From Branchipolynoe longqiensis (lineage: Eukaryota > Annelida > Polychaeta > Phyllodocida > Polynoidae), in contig CM059190.1 in NCBI GenBank assembly GCA_030323885.1, positions 81,150,709 through 81,214,708 of the forward strand: 64,000 nucleotides of DNA. The letters are read 5' to 3'. Below the pieces are notes generated by a model. The model was not told the origin of the DNA. It ran no database searches and worked only from the letters and a program-made list of their open reading frames with translations. Below, piece by piece: positions 11,185 to 22,147 of this stretch. How positions within the stretch are numbered: the first letter of the stretch is position 1; each line of letters begins with the position of its first letter. The position numbers and the translations under genes are program-made.

Positions 11185-11400
11185 CTCAGCGCTTTCGCTG
11201 AGCGATAATAGGGGAGGTGGCGCAACTGACGCCCACGCCCACCCCCACGCCCAGCTGGCGTGCCACCTAGCTGCTGCGTAATAACCAACCTCGCGATGTG
11301 GATGGATGCGCATGCGTGACACACTGCACCCTGCTGAGGGCGAGAGAGAAGGGGGGGGGGGGGGGGGGGGGGCAGGGAGACCGCTGCTAGCTATGCCTGT
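11185..11400. other. GC-rich stretch with a long G run
   Basis: This is mixed GC-rich sequence ending in an uninterrupted G homopolymer at about 11351-11372. Such runs are prone to assembly error. I see no supported gene. Confidence 0.5.
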
Positions 11401-11472
11401 CAAGTTCGGCCCATACTACCCGATAATTTGACCAGCACAACACCATTGGACCCCAATGACATCAATGTATTA

Positions 11473-11768
11473 TTTGTTGTTGTTGTTGAGATTTGCATTG
11501 CCTATCATGGATAAGTCTGAATAGTCTTGTTTCCTCCATTAGACAATTGGTCAATAGAAAAGCCTGAGCATACACTTTTGCCGACCCAAGGGAGTTTTAT
11601 CCTCTCACACCCCATAGACATGGTATTCGAGAAACTGGCCTTTTGACAGCAGTGGAAATCCAAAGTCACAGAGGTGATGGCAAGGGGAAGTGAATCAGCA
11701 CCCTTCAGATTAGCAGTCCGACCTAGAAAAAAAGTCAGACACTCTAGCGACTCCACCACAAAGAACAC
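11473..11768 (-). mobile_element. B-SINE with T3 tail
   Basis: On the minus strand: a head ending at GGTGGAGTCGCTAGAGTG, a degenerate B box, the ATACCATGTCTATGGGGTGT body block, and the T3 tail with CTATTCAGACTTATCCATGA and an AACAACAACAA end. A short deletion removes part of the body compared with the copy at 14985. Confidence 0.8.
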
Positions 11769-11810
11769 TATGTGCTAAATGAGTAAATAGACAATTATGA
11801 ATGTAGAACC

Positions 11811-12165
11811 ATCATCATCATCATGCTGTCGGTCGCGATGTGACAAAGACTGCTTTCATTACCACTGATTACTTGACTGCCGCTCTCTATTTAGCTCTCT
11901 GTGTGAGAGTGATGTCCATGTATGGGTCTTAATCTCTCTCAGCTTCAGATTTCTCTTGATGGTATCCTTGAACCGGAGACGAGGGCGCCCTCTCTTTCTG
12001 TAACCAGAAGACAGTTGAGAATAGAGGATCTGCTTTGGTTGCCTGTCTGATGACATCCTCATGAGGTGTACCGTCCACCGGAGATTCTTTTTGATCAGAA
12101 GATCTTTGATAGAGGGCAGCCCCGTTCATTCGAGTATTTCCTTATTTGTCACTTTGTCCTTCCAT
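11811..12165 (-). pseudogene. RTE-like LINE C-terminus and 3' tail
   Basis: On the minus strand the frames encode RMSSDRQPKQILYSQLSSGY followed by RKRGRPRLRFKDTIKRNLKL, then a frame disrupted near the end. The 3' UTR ends in a CATCATCATCATCA tract (ATG repeat on the element strand) at 11811. The 5' side stops near 12165, where similarity to the copy at 40.9 kb is lost. The domain lies just after the reverse transcriptase core. Confidence 0.8.
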
Positions 12166-12408
12166 GTAAGACCAGTAACACACTTCTTGAGAAGTCAGAT
12201 TAGACTTAGCTACAAAAAAGAAACAAGAGAATTCCCTCCTAATGTTATGATTTCATAATCTATGCCTTATTATAAATATCCTGATTTCAAATACTCATCA
12301 TACATCAATGTTATATCAGCAAGCACATCAATATATACAATGTCCATATTCTATTTTCCCACACCCCCTTCACCTTCTCGTGTCCTCCTATTTCACATTT
12401 AATGAATG

Positions 12409-12630
12409 TGACAGGATGGCCATATGAGTTAGAGCATCTGTTTCCTGTGTTGGTAGATCATTGGATCACGGGTTCAAAGTCTGGTCAAGTCAAACCAATG
12501 ACTTAAAAATTGATACTTGTTGCTTCCTAGCCAGATGCTCGGCATTATTAGGATAGGGCAAGGAGCAGTGGAATGAGGAAGACTAGTCGTCTACGACTGA
12601 AATTTCCCATGCTTACTCAACTAATGTAAC
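12409..12630 (+). mobile_element. A-SINE with T2 tail
   Basis: The head is GGATGGCCATATGAGTTAGA, followed by ACGGGTTCAAAGTCTGGTCA, ACCAATGACTTAAAAATTGA, TTAGGATAGGGCAAGGAGCA, and the T2 tail with GACTAGTCGTCTACGACTG and GAAATTTCCCATGC. Confidence 0.78.
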
Positions 12631-12940
12631 CAAAAAAACAAACAAAAATTCATTATTACTCTGCCAGTCAGCAGTATGCCGAGATCAGACTTGAATATTT
12701 GTTTGCACCCGCTCTCCTACCGCAGTCCCTAAGTTATTACAGCGCAGTGTTAGTATAGCGGTCGGGTCACCTGTTTATACTCAACCAACAGAAGGTCACG
12801 TGACCAGCTGCCCCTGCTATAGGGCCGACTATTTAATGGCCGTGACACATACCGCACGGTCAGTTCATGACCAACGCCCAACCAATCGGTGGGGAATAAA
12901 CCTATTTCATATGACGTCAGCATAGGTATATAGGTCAGTG

Positions 12941-13950
12941 TACATGCCTTTTGGCTGCAGTACGACACACTGTCACACTGCAAACTCAATGGCTATGAGC
13001 AATTTGCATACAGAAAAAGTGAAATATCTCTAAAACCACACCGCTTAGACACAAACTGCCTGGTACACCTATAAAAAGAGATATTCAACGAATTAATTAT
13101 ATTAAATTCATGAGGTTAGGGTGCTGCATTTCTATTAATTTTGAATAAAATAGAGGTTTTGCACTGCACGTACCGGCAAATTAAATGCATTGTCAATGGT
13201 TGTGAGCAATCTTCATACAGAAAAAGTGAAATATCTCTAAAACCACACCATTGAGAAACAAACCGCCTGGTACACATATAGAAAACATATTCAACGAACA
13301 GAGTATATTAAAAGTATAAGGTTTTGGGGTATGTATTTCTATTAATTTCGAATATAATAGACTTTTTGCACTGCACGTATACATATAGAAAACATATTCA
13401 ACGAACAGATTATATTACATTTATAAGGTTTGGGGTCTATATTTCTATTAATTTTGAATAAAATAGACCTGTTGCATTGCATATACTGGCAAACTCAATG
13501 CATTCTCAATGGTTGAGAGCAATTTTCATACAGAAAAATTGAGATATCTCTAAAACCACACCACCTAGAAACAAACTGCCTGGTACACATACAGAAAACA
13601 TATTCAACGAACAGAGTATATTACATGTATAAGGTTTGGGGTCTCTATTTCTATTAATTTCGAATATAATAGACGCTTTGCACTGCACCTACCGGCAAGC
13701 CCAATGCATTGTCAATGGCCGTGAGCAATCTTCATTCAGAAAAAGTTAAATATCTCTAAAGCCGCACCACCTAGAAACAAACTGTTTGGAACACATATAG
13801 TAAACATATTCAACGAACAGATTATATTAAATTTATATGGTTAGGATTCTGCATTTTTATTAATTTTGAATAAAATAAACCTGTTGCACTGCGCGTACCA
13901 CCAAACTCAATGGCAGTGTGCCTTCGTTCTGCAGCCAAGCTGCATGCGCA
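12941..13950. repeat. 206-bp satellite array bounded by inverted ends
   Basis: Units start at 12991, 13198, 13511 and 13717, each with GAGCAATCTTCATACAGAAA, ATATCTCTAAAACCACACC and a TATTCAACGAACAGA block. An extra half unit lies at about 13382-13500. Spacings are 207, 313 (one unit plus half) and 206 bp. The outer edges are inverted: TACATGCCTTTTGGCTGCAG at 12941 and GCAGCCAAGCTGCATGCGCA at 13931. The short minus-strand frames at 13193-13688 are satellite artefacts. Confidence 0.78.
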
Positions 13951-14040
13951 TACACAATGTTTATAAACATTGAAAGGAGTCTATAAAGTTAGTCCCGACA
14001 CTCGGGAGTTCATGTCATTCTCTTTTTGTCCGGGTCTATC

Positions 14041-14900
14041 TTCATCTTATTTAAATAACTTGTTTAAATTATGGTTTGTATCTAAAGCTGTATTCACACG
14101 GGCAAAATCTAAAGCGATCTCCAGGAGGCGATTCATATGAAGCGAGTTAGATGCGCGTTCACACGGACACTGCGTGAGGCGGAAGTGGATATCTGCGCAT
14201 GAGCAAGTCCAGGCTAACCAGCGCCATTTTGGGTTCGACGACGAAGGCACCAGAGAGTGTGGGTTCGACCTAGATATGTATTTAATTAATCGTATTGGTT
14301 TGGAACGGTCAAAACTTCTGCTGGGCAGTGAAACCCTAAAAATAAATGATGAAAAAAATATCTGTGCATAGATAGCAGTTTCATTAATTAAATTATATAA
14401 TATGCGCTTTTGATCGACCGGAAAGTCAACAAACTGAAGTGTCGACTGTGCATGCGTGTGACGTCCTAAATCGCTTCATATGCGTTCACACGGGCAAGAT
14501 AAAACGTTTCAACATAGATCGCTTCCTGTATACCACCTAGCGAAGCGTTTTACATTAAACGATTTATATGAATCGATTCAGCCCTAAAACGCCTCACCGT
14601 CGCGTTCACACGGCAAATGTGAGTCGCAGTACGCGAGGTGTTTCGCGTGAGGCGTTTTAACTCGCCCGTGTGAATACAGCTTATTGCACAAAGACCAGTA
14701 CTTCGAACCTGACAGCTACATCACTCTTAAGAAAAGACAGCATCATATGAAAGATATAGAGGTCATCAGGAGTACTATCTTCATCATACTAAAGTGACCT
14801 GTTTAGGTTACTGTTTACATCGATTGCGCAAAGACCAATACTTCGAACCTGACAGCTAGATCACTCTTAAGAAAAAAAGCACCATATAAAATGGATAGAG
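14041..14900. repeat. Tandem duplication, one copy carrying a MITE
   Basis: CTTCATC-TA-T-AA--ACCTGTTT, then TTGCRCAAAGACCARTACTT and CGAACCTGACAGCTA-ATCAC, occurs twice. In the first copy it is split by the element at 14085-14681. In the second (about 14775-14880) it is continuous. The second copy therefore serves as an empty-site reference. Confidence 0.8.
14085..14681. mobile_element. MITE with AGCTGTATTCACACGGGC ends, TA target
   Basis: The terminal repeats AAGCTGTATTCACACGGGC (14085-14103) and GCCCGTGTGAATACAGCT (14664-14681) are inverted. TA flanks both sides (14083-14084 and 14682-14683). Against the paralogous sequence downstream, the site aligns as a single dinucleotide, which fits a TA target duplication. 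The interior holds further inverted pieces related to GCGATTCATATGAAGCG and GAGGCGTTTTA. It has no transposase. Confidence 0.85.
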
Positions 14901-14984
14901 GACAGGTGAAACCCATGTATATTTCAACCTGCAGATTAATTTTAAATGAATGTGAAAGAATATAGCCAAATACTGAAACTGATA

Positions 14985-15290
14985 TGTTGTTGAAGATTTA
15001 TACTGCCTATCATGGATAAGCCTGAATAGCCTTGTTTTCACCATTAGACAGTTTGTCGATAGAAAGCCCAAGCCTACACGTTTACTGACCCAAGGGATTT
15101 TTAACCTCCCACACCACATAGACATGGTATGAGAGCAACTGGCCTTTGATGACGCAGTAAGTTATACACAGCGGTGGAAATCCAAATAGGCAGAGGTGGG
15201 GGCACAGGGAATTGAACCAGTGACCTTCAGATTAGGAGTCCGACCTAGAAAAAAGTCAGACACTCTAACCACTCCGCCACAGAGAACACC
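14985..15290 (-). mobile_element. B-SINE, full length, T3 tail
   Basis: On the minus strand: GGTGTTCTCTGTGGCGGAGT, then GGTTAGAGTGTCTGAC, a long variable-arm-like AGGTCGGACTCCTAATC, a degenerate B box (GGTTCAATTCC), the body, and the T3 tail ending ATAAATCTTCAACAACA. The head would fold like a tRNA with a long variable arm (serine or leucine type), but it is embedded in a 305-bp repeat present in six places. Confidence 0.85.
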
Positions 15291-15601
15291 GAATGTACAC
15301 TTTATTGTTCTCTCTCTTCCTAGCTCTGGCAGATACAATCTTCCTCTCCTTGGACATTTTATAGAAGAATTTTAATTATTATGCCAATCCTCATTCGTGT
15401 CCCAGTCCCTTGCATTGTACACTTTATATGAATAGAACACTGACAATTATAACCGACGCCCTTAAATGTGGAAGACATATGTAGGTCATACAGCTATATC
15501 TTCTGACGTGAAACCTACGGTCAAATTACAAATAATTGTGTTTTTACTCATATCTAAGTCATTGGGACTCTCACCTCCACTTTCACTTTCTATTTATGAC
15601 G

Positions 15602-15930
15602 CGACCGGACGTGGTGGCCAGATTGGTAAAGCACAGGCTTCCCGTGTGAAAGGTCCGGTGTTTTATTCCCAGTCTACTCAAACCGATAACCTACCAAATC
15701 GGTTCCTGTTGTCAACTATCCTGGCGCTCGGTTTTACTAGGATAGGGCATCGAGCAGTTAGCTTAGTATTAGGACAATGCGACTGAGGAGGAAACCAGGT
15801 CATGGTGCCAGCGGCCTGATACTCACAGTAGGGCAGTACAATAAAGTCACCATGAGTGCACATTGTCACCGACCCATCCTGATATGACCTTAGATGTTGC
15901 CAGGACGTAAAACTCCAACAAGCAACCAAC
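15602..15930 (+). mobile_element. A-SINE with T1 tail
   Basis: The head is CGACCGGACGTGGTGGCCAG and TTGGTAAAGCACAGGCTTCC. It continues through CTAGGATAGGGCATCGAGCA, a shortened middle, the GTCACCATGAGTGCACATTG block, ATGACCTTAGATGTTGCCAG and AACTCCAACAAG. About 330 bp. Confidence 0.8.
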
Positions 15931-16481
15931 CTATATAAGATGTCGGTTTCACTGCAGCATTCCCACAACACAGCACGATGTCGCCTTCATCTATTCATGT
16001 GGCTACCATGACTACTGTGTATGTCCCAATTGAAGCACGCTACCCGATAGAAGCACACCCCCCATTTCAAGATTGAAAGCATGCACAAATGTATAATCAT
16101 ATTCAGACTGAATGCACATAAACTAAGACAATCCCACTTTATTTCAGAGGCACTACAAAAACAAATCTAAATTGAGGATTATATTCAGACTGAATGCACA
16201 TAAAATAAGACAATCACACTTTATTTCAGAGGCAACACATAAATTAATCCATTAAATTCTTTAACTTTGAATAGACGCGCATCCATGTGTCTGCCCTTGT
16301 GCAGTGCGCGTCTATTAGGACATATACAGTATGTGTACTGAATAAATTTCCCATTGTATAATTAGCAATGCCAAATGGGAAGAAAAAGAGCGCTTGACAT
16401 TATTAAAAATAGTTCCAACATTAATCGTTCATAGTCCAACGAAAAGATATAATTTGCAAAACCAAAACACTCATCTATATT

Positions 16482-16716
16482 TGAGGAGTTCTGGCACAAA
16501 ACCTCATAAATGCTAATTCAAAAATGTATGTAAACATTGGAATCAAACCTTCAACAAACTCATTTTTTTACATTCCGTTGTTGTGTTCATTGCTCGCTAA
16601 TCATTTCATCACAAGAGAAGTGGAATTATTGAGAATTAAAATTACCTTCAGGTAAAAATCTGGTATTTTAAATACATTTTGGGATTGGCATTAATGGGGG
16701 TTTGCGCCTGAACCCT
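16482..16716. mobile_element. MITE, AGTTCAGGCRCAAAACC-end family
   Basis: The left end TTGAGGAGTTCTGGCACAAA and the right end GGTTTGCGCCTGAACCC are inverted copies. The interior ATCATTTCATCACAAGAGAA and the TTACCTTCAGGTAAAAAT palindrome are shared with copies at 21010, 21431, 24631, 60254 and 62165. Confidence 0.72.
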
Positions 16717-16769
16717 TGATCTGATCCTATATATCCAAGTTAGATAGTGGTAAATCTGGTATTGCTGCG

Positions 16770-16825
16770 TGACCTTAGATATGACCTTAGATGTTGCTAG
16801 GATGTAAAACAACAACAAATAAACA
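16770..16825 (+). mobile_element. A-SINE tail fragment (T1 tail)
   Basis: ATGACCTTAGATGTTGCTAG, then GATGTAAAACAACAACAAAT. This is the last 55 bp only, followed directly by another A-SINE piece. Confidence 0.65.
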
Positions 16826-16841
16826 AACAAACTGACTCACT

Positions 16842-17012
16842 TTAATGTGGGTTCGAATCCTGGTCGAGTCAAACCAATGACCTAAAGATTGATACCTGTC
16901 GCTTCCTAGCCATGTGCTTGGCATTATTAGGATAGGGCAAGGAGCAGTGGAATGAGGAAGACCAATCATCCACGATTGAAATTTCCCATGCTTAAACAAT
17001 GGATGTACCCCA
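16842..17012 (+). mobile_element. A-SINE with T2 tail, head truncated
   Basis: It starts near the B box (GTGGGTTCGAATCCTGGTCG), passes AACCAATGACC, TTAGGATAGGGCAAGGAGCA and GGAATGAGGAAGACCAATCA, and ends GAAATTTCCCATGCTTAAAC. Confidence 0.78.
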
Positions 17013-17159
17013 AAATAAAGTGCTGACGGCAATGAAGTCCAGCAGGTCAGTGCTAACGCCGACATTAATTTGGAATGTTTGTTATTCAAATACTTCCGAA
17101 GATGTATAACCATTTAACAAACAGATATTTCAAGCTATATTAAAAGGCAGTGTAAGGAT

Positions 17160-17330
17160 CCATTCAGTATATATGTAGTAGTCTGCACTGACCTCTCAGG
17201 CAAGGAAACCCATAACCAGGTGGGCGTGGCTAGGATGGTGACATCAGGGAGTCTAGCGGGTATAATAATTAGCACACTGGCACGGAATGGAACAGGTGTG
17301 GATGCGATTGCCACTCCAGGTGCAATATTT
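17160..17330 (+). mobile_element. tRNA-like repeat, family C
   Basis: A leader (TGACCTCTCAGGCAAGGAAA, then GGATGGTGACATCAGGGAG) precedes a tRNA-like part, GCGGGTATAATAATTAGCAC, with a poor B box ATGCGATTGCCACTCC. The same order appears at 18838 and 19150 (minus strand) and at 62375. The head resembles a tRNA with a GGTGTAATGGTTAGCAC A box. Confidence 0.5.
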
Positions 17331-17434
17331 CCTATTTTCGTAACGCCCAACGATATATGTATGTATCTGTGAAATTAATTTGGTATGGTCTCTATTGAAT
17401 TACCTCCAAAATTAACTATCTGAAACAAGCGGTA

Positions 17435-17535
17435 CTCTTTCAAGCCATATTATATTCGATTAAAATGTTCAACTTAATATATTTATCTCACAAAAATCAC
17501 AGAAACTTGAAACCATCGAATTGTGTAATTTAAGT
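17435..17535 (-). mobile_element. TTAA-type MITE fragment
   Basis: CAACTTAATATATTTATCTC, then AGAAACTTGAAACCATCGAA and TTGTGTAATTTAA, is the terminal 90 bp or so of the MITE family. The rest is missing. Confidence 0.55.
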
Positions 17536-17832
17536 AAACTGGATTGATATGTAGGTCACTGAAAATATCCAAACATTGTGGCAAACAGCTAACATTCATA
17601 TCGTAGCATTCATATTGCGGTGAAATCAATCGGGTAGGAAGGAGTATTGTGAATTTATTTGATCACCGTCCTTCAGCCACTCTATCAAAATCATTTAACA
17701 ACAACGACAACATTACATAAAACGCTATAACTCGCGGTCTAGTTCTATAGTGGGCCATTCGTGTTAACCGGTCGTAAAGCGAACAGAGGCTGGTGCCCGG
17801 ATGTAACCTAAGAGCACGGCCTCGTTTCCAAT

Positions 17833-18300
17833 GCACGGGTCCTCTCTCTCCCGGCTCCCGGCCTCCAGCCCCCACCACCCACCCCCGCTCCCGGCTTCTA
17901 TGCTCCCGGCTTCTATGCTCCCGGCTTCCGTGCTCCCGGCCCCCGGCCGCCGGCCCCCGACCCCCAGCCCTCGGCCCCCGGCCCCCGGCCTCCGGCACCC
18001 GGCCCCCGGCCCCCGCCTCCCGGCTCCCGGCTCCCGGCTCCCGGCTCCCGGCTCCCGGCTCCCGGCTCTCGGCTCCAGGCTCCCGGCTCCAGGCTCCCGG
18101 CTCCCCGTTCCCCGTTCCCCGCTCCCGATCTCGGCTCCCGGCTCCCATCTTCCCGGCTCCCGGCTTCCGGCTCCCATCTCCTATGATCGCGGACTCCCGG
18201 CTCCCGGCTCCTGACTTCCGGCTCCGGGCTCCCCGTTCCCCGCTCCCGATCCCGGCTCCCGTGTTCTCGGCTCCCAGCTCTCATCTCCCGTGCTCCGGAA
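17833..18300. repeat. GC-rich 7-bp array (GGCTCCC)
   Basis: GGCTCCC and variants (GGCCCCC, GGCTTCC, GATCCC) repeat for about 470 bp. All frames on both strands stay open, giving arginine/glycine/serine or proline/alanine-rich peptides that are not evidence of coding. Confidence 0.85.
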
Positions 18301-18589
18301 GTATGGGGTGAATCTTTTATCTACCGACTCCCATGCTCCCTAATATCTCCTTTTTGATATGTTCGCAGTCTCAATGGGCATGTCCATAAGTTGGAATTCA
18401 GGAGGTGGCTTTCATGACACCTCGCCTCCCTGAGCCTCACTCATCCCCCTACCCGGCACTGCGCATGTGCTTCGTAAGTCATGAGGATCATGAGTAGTGG
18501 CATCCGCACTCAGTAGTAATACTTGACCTATGATATGTATATATGCACCTCACGCATAATCACTTCCGGACATAAGATTCAATTAGCTG

Positions 18590-18790
18590 ACATGGTGGCT
18601 GAATCGGTAGAAGGCAGGCTTCCTGTGCACAATATGTAGCGAGTAGGACTACCAGCAGGGTCAAACCAATGACTCACACGATTGGTATAGGACACTACCT
18701 AGCCTAGCGCTCGGCATTTAATGAGCTCTGCCAAATCAGTACCCATCCTGATCTGATCCTGGATCTTGCCAGGATTTTAAACTGCAACAA
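18590..18790 (+). mobile_element. A-SINE, internally deleted, T1 tail
   Basis: The head GGTGGCTGAATCGGTAGAAG, GGTCAAACCAATGACTCAC and TAGCGCTCGGCATTTAATG jump directly to CAAATCAGTACCCATCCTGA and GGATCTTGCCAGGATTTTAA. The central CTGAGTGGGATATCAGG block is absent. Confidence 0.72.
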
Positions 18791-18837
18791 AATATAGCCG
18801 TGTGGGTGAGGAAAATGGGGGGGGAAATATCCTAGAG

Positions 18838-18985
18838 TGGGAATCGAACCCACCTCTCTTGCATTCTGGAGCAGTGTGCAAAGTATTACACCACCTAGGC
18901 TCTCTGATGTCACCACCCTATCCACACCTACCTGTATATGTGGCTCCTTGTCTGAGAGGTCACTGCAGGGTACTACACTTGTACC
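18838..18985 (-). mobile_element. tRNA-like repeat, family C
   Basis: The minus strand reads AGAGAGCCTAGGTGGTGTAA, then a variable part and GGTGGGTTCGATTCCCACTC, a good B box. The family leader precedes it (GGTAGGTGTGGATAGGGTGG). Confidence 0.55.
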
Positions 18986-19149
18986 CTTTGAATTGTACAT
19001 ATTTTAAGTGGTCTACATGCATAATTAATTGTAATGTTTAGATTCAAATATATACAGTACACATACACCGGGTAAGTTCAACAACCATACAACATGTATC
19101 TTGGTACAGGATCCTGTCCATGGTAACCAGTGTTGTGCGCGTGTTGGAA

Positions 19150-19670
19150 ATGGAATGCCCTTAGAGTGGGAATCGAACCCATATTTCCTGCATTCCAGGT
19201 CAAGGTACTAACCATTACACCACATAAACTCCCTGCTGTCACCACCCTATCTAAACTTACCTGTCTATGGGACTCCTTACCAGGTGGGGTGGCCGAATGA
19301 GTTGAGCGTCCGTGGCCTTTTTTGGGAGATCGGTGGATCTGAACCCATAAGTCTGTGGGTGCAAACCCTGGTTGAGTAAAACCAATGACTTAACAATTGA
19401 TACTTGTCACTTCCTAGCCTGGCACTCAGCATTATTAGGATAAGGCATGGACTGGTTTGTTCAGTGTCAGGATAAGGTAACTGAGTGGGATATCAGGTCA
19501 TGGTGCTGGCAGCCTGATTTCCCAGTGGGGCAGCACTATACGTGTTGCTATCAGTGCGCACTGTCACAAGTCGGTACCCGTCCTGATATGATCTTAGAAG
19601 TTGCTAGGACGTAAAACAACAACAAACAAACATCTGACTCCTTGCCTAAGAGGTCACAATATGTTATGAT
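19150..19670 (-). mobile_element. tRNA-like repeat, family C, split by an A-SINE
   Basis: The minus-strand head GTGGTGTAATGGTTAGTACC and B box GGGTTCGATTCCCACTC lie at 19150-19230. The leader part is interrupted after GACTCCTTAC (19271-19280) and resumes at GACTCCTTGC (19636-19645). Those ten bases are the target duplication of the A-SINE inside. Confidence 0.6.
19281..19635 (+). mobile_element. A-SINE, full length, with target duplication
   Basis: This is the best full-length A-SINE. The head is GGTGGCCGAATGAGTTGAGC; the body includes AACCAATGACTTAACAATTG, CTGAGTGGGATATCAGGTCA and GTGGGGCAGCACTATA; the T1 tail ends GTTGCTAGGACGTAAAACAA and CAACAAACAAAC. The flanks GACTCCTTAC and GACTCCTTGC form a 10-bp duplication with one change. 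Length is 355 bp. Confidence 0.88.
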
Positions 19671-19729
19671 ATGACTACAATATAATTCCTTCATCTTGAA
19701 TTTCACCTGCTAACCCTTCTGCGACTAAC

Positions 19730-20370
19730 TAACCATGGAGGTCTTGACGCAATGGTTCATGATGGTCTACCAACATGGATAATTTACACGCGCACGAGGA
19801 GCCCTACCCTTCCTCCCCTACGACCCCCTATCCCCCTGCACCACTACCCACGCCTCCTCACCCCTACCCTACCCGACAGCCACCCCCACTCCCTCCCCCC
19901 CTACCCCTCTACCCCGACGGTGGCGCCATCTGAACTAGACTTCACAAACTAACAACCCTGCCGGAGACAGCCAGAACTACCACGCGAGACTCTGACATCA
20001 CGATCTCGCCTGCCGAGACCCACACCCTGCCTGGCCTATATAAACGAGCAGCTCACTGCTCCTGGCACTACCAACCGGGCAGTCAGACGAACAACACCAG
20101 GCCACCCCAACTCAGCCGCCCACCCAACCCATCAAACGAACAGTCAAACCGGAAGGGTTGAGGGCCTGAGTCGAACTTTACCTAAAACCGTATTGATCCG
20201 ATATTACTTACTTGCTTTTTACATGTCTTTGATTCAATAAAATTCCATAACATGGGCTCCTCGTTCGCGTGATTAATTACCTGGAAGTGTCCTCTGTCTG
20301 AACAATCAATCACCCGGTTGCATTTCCTCATCCAGCCTCCGTCCGAGTCCCATTTCCTCCCGTAGTTGTC
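19730..20370 (+). other. Possible solo LTR
   Basis: A C-rich stretch is followed by GGCCTATATAAACGAGCAG (TATA-like, 20033-20051), then about 190 bp later TTCAATAAAATTCC (20232-20245), and a further 120 bp. Promoter-like and poly(A)-like signals close together in non-coding DNA fit an LTR U3-R-U5. I could not define the TG...CA ends or a target duplication, so a decayed gene end is also possible. Confidence 0.3.
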
Positions 20371-21009
20371 TTTAATGAAATGTATTGCAATGTATTTTGT
20401 GACAAGCCAGAGTATGTAATTCTCTCCATATAGCTAGGATCAGCTGTACTTGTGTAGTTTAGTTTTAGTTAAATATATTCCCAACGACAAAGCAAACACA
20501 GCCGTGGGGGTTAGGGTGGGGGAATGGTTGCTGTCATCACCGTTGCGCCCCCGTCGGGTGGGGTCGGGTGGTTTGAGCCAGAGACCTAGCCAGTGAGGCG
20601 CGCCTGACTGCCCACTGTCTATCTAAGCTACCTGTGTGTTGTCTCACCTTTCATGCATATATATACATATTGTATATGTATAAATTTGCCTGCATACAAA
20701 CAAAGGAGAAGCGTACTTGATATGGGATGGGCAATCTTTATTGCTTGTCATGGCTAGCAATAGATGCTTACTGGTTAAAGTTAAAAAACAGGGCCAACAC
20801 TGTTGAAATATGGCGCCCAGGCGGCAGAAGCTGGCGCTGGTGCCACTATCGAGGAGTTCCAGGCTCGCAGGCACCGGCCAGCGATTGCACATTATTAGAT
20901 ATTACAAAATATATGCTCTCGGGGAATATATTTATTAGTACATGTTTACTCCGGCACTTTATATATGTATAATAGTATTATAATCCTTATATATATACAC
21001 ATTTACATA
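20371..21009. other. No clear feature
   Basis: Mixed sequence. A GC-rich piece at 20510-20600 has a repeated GTCGGGTGGGGTCGGGTGG but no convincing tRNA fold. Short A/T microsatellites lie near 20658 and 20990. Confidence 0.35.
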
Positions 21010-21250
21010 TGAAGAGTTCAGGTGTCAAACCTTGTAAACGCCAATCCACAAATTTAATTCAAATAACAAACATTTACCTGAAAGTAATTTTAATTGTCAC
21101 TATTTCCACTTTTCTTGTGATGAAATGATTATTGAGCAATGAACAATAAAATAGGAATGTAAAAGAAATTAACCTTATGAAGGTTTAATTCAAATATTTA
21201 TCTCAATTTTTGGATTGGCATTTATGTGGCTTTGCACTTGAACGTTTCAC
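21010..21250. mobile_element. MITE, AGTTCAGGCRCAAAACC-end family
   Basis: Left GAAGAGTTCAGGTGTCAAAC and CTTGTAAACGCCAATCC; right GGATTGGCATTTATG and a decayed GCACTTGAACGTTTC. The interior TTCTTGTGATGAAATGATTA is shared with family members. Confidence 0.75.
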
Positions 21251-21430
21251 ATAAATATTAGCTACAGAGTCAACATACATAAATGGTTGACAAATGATCA
21301 TTATTGACCTGATTGTCCAGCTGCCAATAAATATAATTACAATTACAATAAACAGTATCTTCGCTGGTGCAGTAGTGCTGAGAATAGTCGTTCTGGCTGG
21401 ACAATGAAGTAGCGAACACACACACACACA

Positions 21431-21672
21431 ATTCAAGAGTTCATGCACAAAACCCTGTCAATCTCAATCAAACAAATTGAGATAAACATCAGAAACAAGC
21501 CTTCAAACAGTTCATTTTGTTACCTTCCTATGTTTTAGTTCATTGCTCCATAATCATTTCATCACAACAAAATTGGAATTGGTGAGAATTAAAAGGACCT
21601 TCCGGTAAAAATGTGTTATTTTAATTAAAATTATGGATTGGCGGTTACAGAGTTTTGTGGCTGAACTCTTCA
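21431..21672. mobile_element. MITE, AGTTCAGGCRCAAAACC-end family
   Basis: Left AAGAGTTCATGCACAAAACC and right GGATTGGCGGTTACAGAGTT then CTGAACTCTTCAT are inverted. The family interior ATCATTTCATCACAACAAAA is present. It lies 180 bp from the previous copy. Confidence 0.75.
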
Positions 21673-22147
21673 TATATACATATGAAGTGGGCAAGACTAC
21701 TTGTCCTGTGACTATTGTGGGCTTGGGCTGATTAGCTCGCATTCTGAAATACTGGCTACTCACCGAGACAGACCCACCCCAATGGGCCCCCCTTCCCTGC
21801 CACCACCCTTAACCATCATGAACAAGCCAACAACACACCGAACATCCTACACAACTATCAATCTGTTTAAACACATTGAACATTACATAAGACAGACAAA
21901 ATGCCTTGACAACTATAAACTTAGCTTGTTTTATAAGAGAAAAATGTAACCCACAACGATTGTTTGAGTCGCCCCGAGTATACACCTTCTACTCGGTGCT
22001 GCTCCCCATTTTTGTATGAACTGCAGTGACTGGTGCTGTACATTATACAGCAGGAGCCACTCCCTTAATTCTACATGATCGGTGCTGTGACTAATACAGC
22101 ACTGATCAAACTTAGATTATTTAAAATGTCAATTCCGATAGTAAGAT

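Noticed and set aside
13193..13688. Two similar 60-codon minus-strand frames suggesting a duplicated gene
   Set aside because: They are two units of the 206-bp satellite.
14985..15290. tRNA gene (serine/leucine type) on the minus strand
   Set aside because: The A and B boxes are good, but the tRNA-like part is fused to a body and tail repeated in five other places, so it is a SINE head. The same applies to the heads at 9671, 19281 and 30843.
17663..18311. Frames of 120-170 codons rich in arginine, glycine, serine or proline on both strands
   Set aside because: They are produced by the GGCTCCC 7-bp array. No non-repetitive domain is attached.
20036..20043. TATATAAA as a host promoter
   Set aside because: No gene follows. 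A poly(A)-like signal comes within 200 bp, so an LTR is a better, though unproven, reading.
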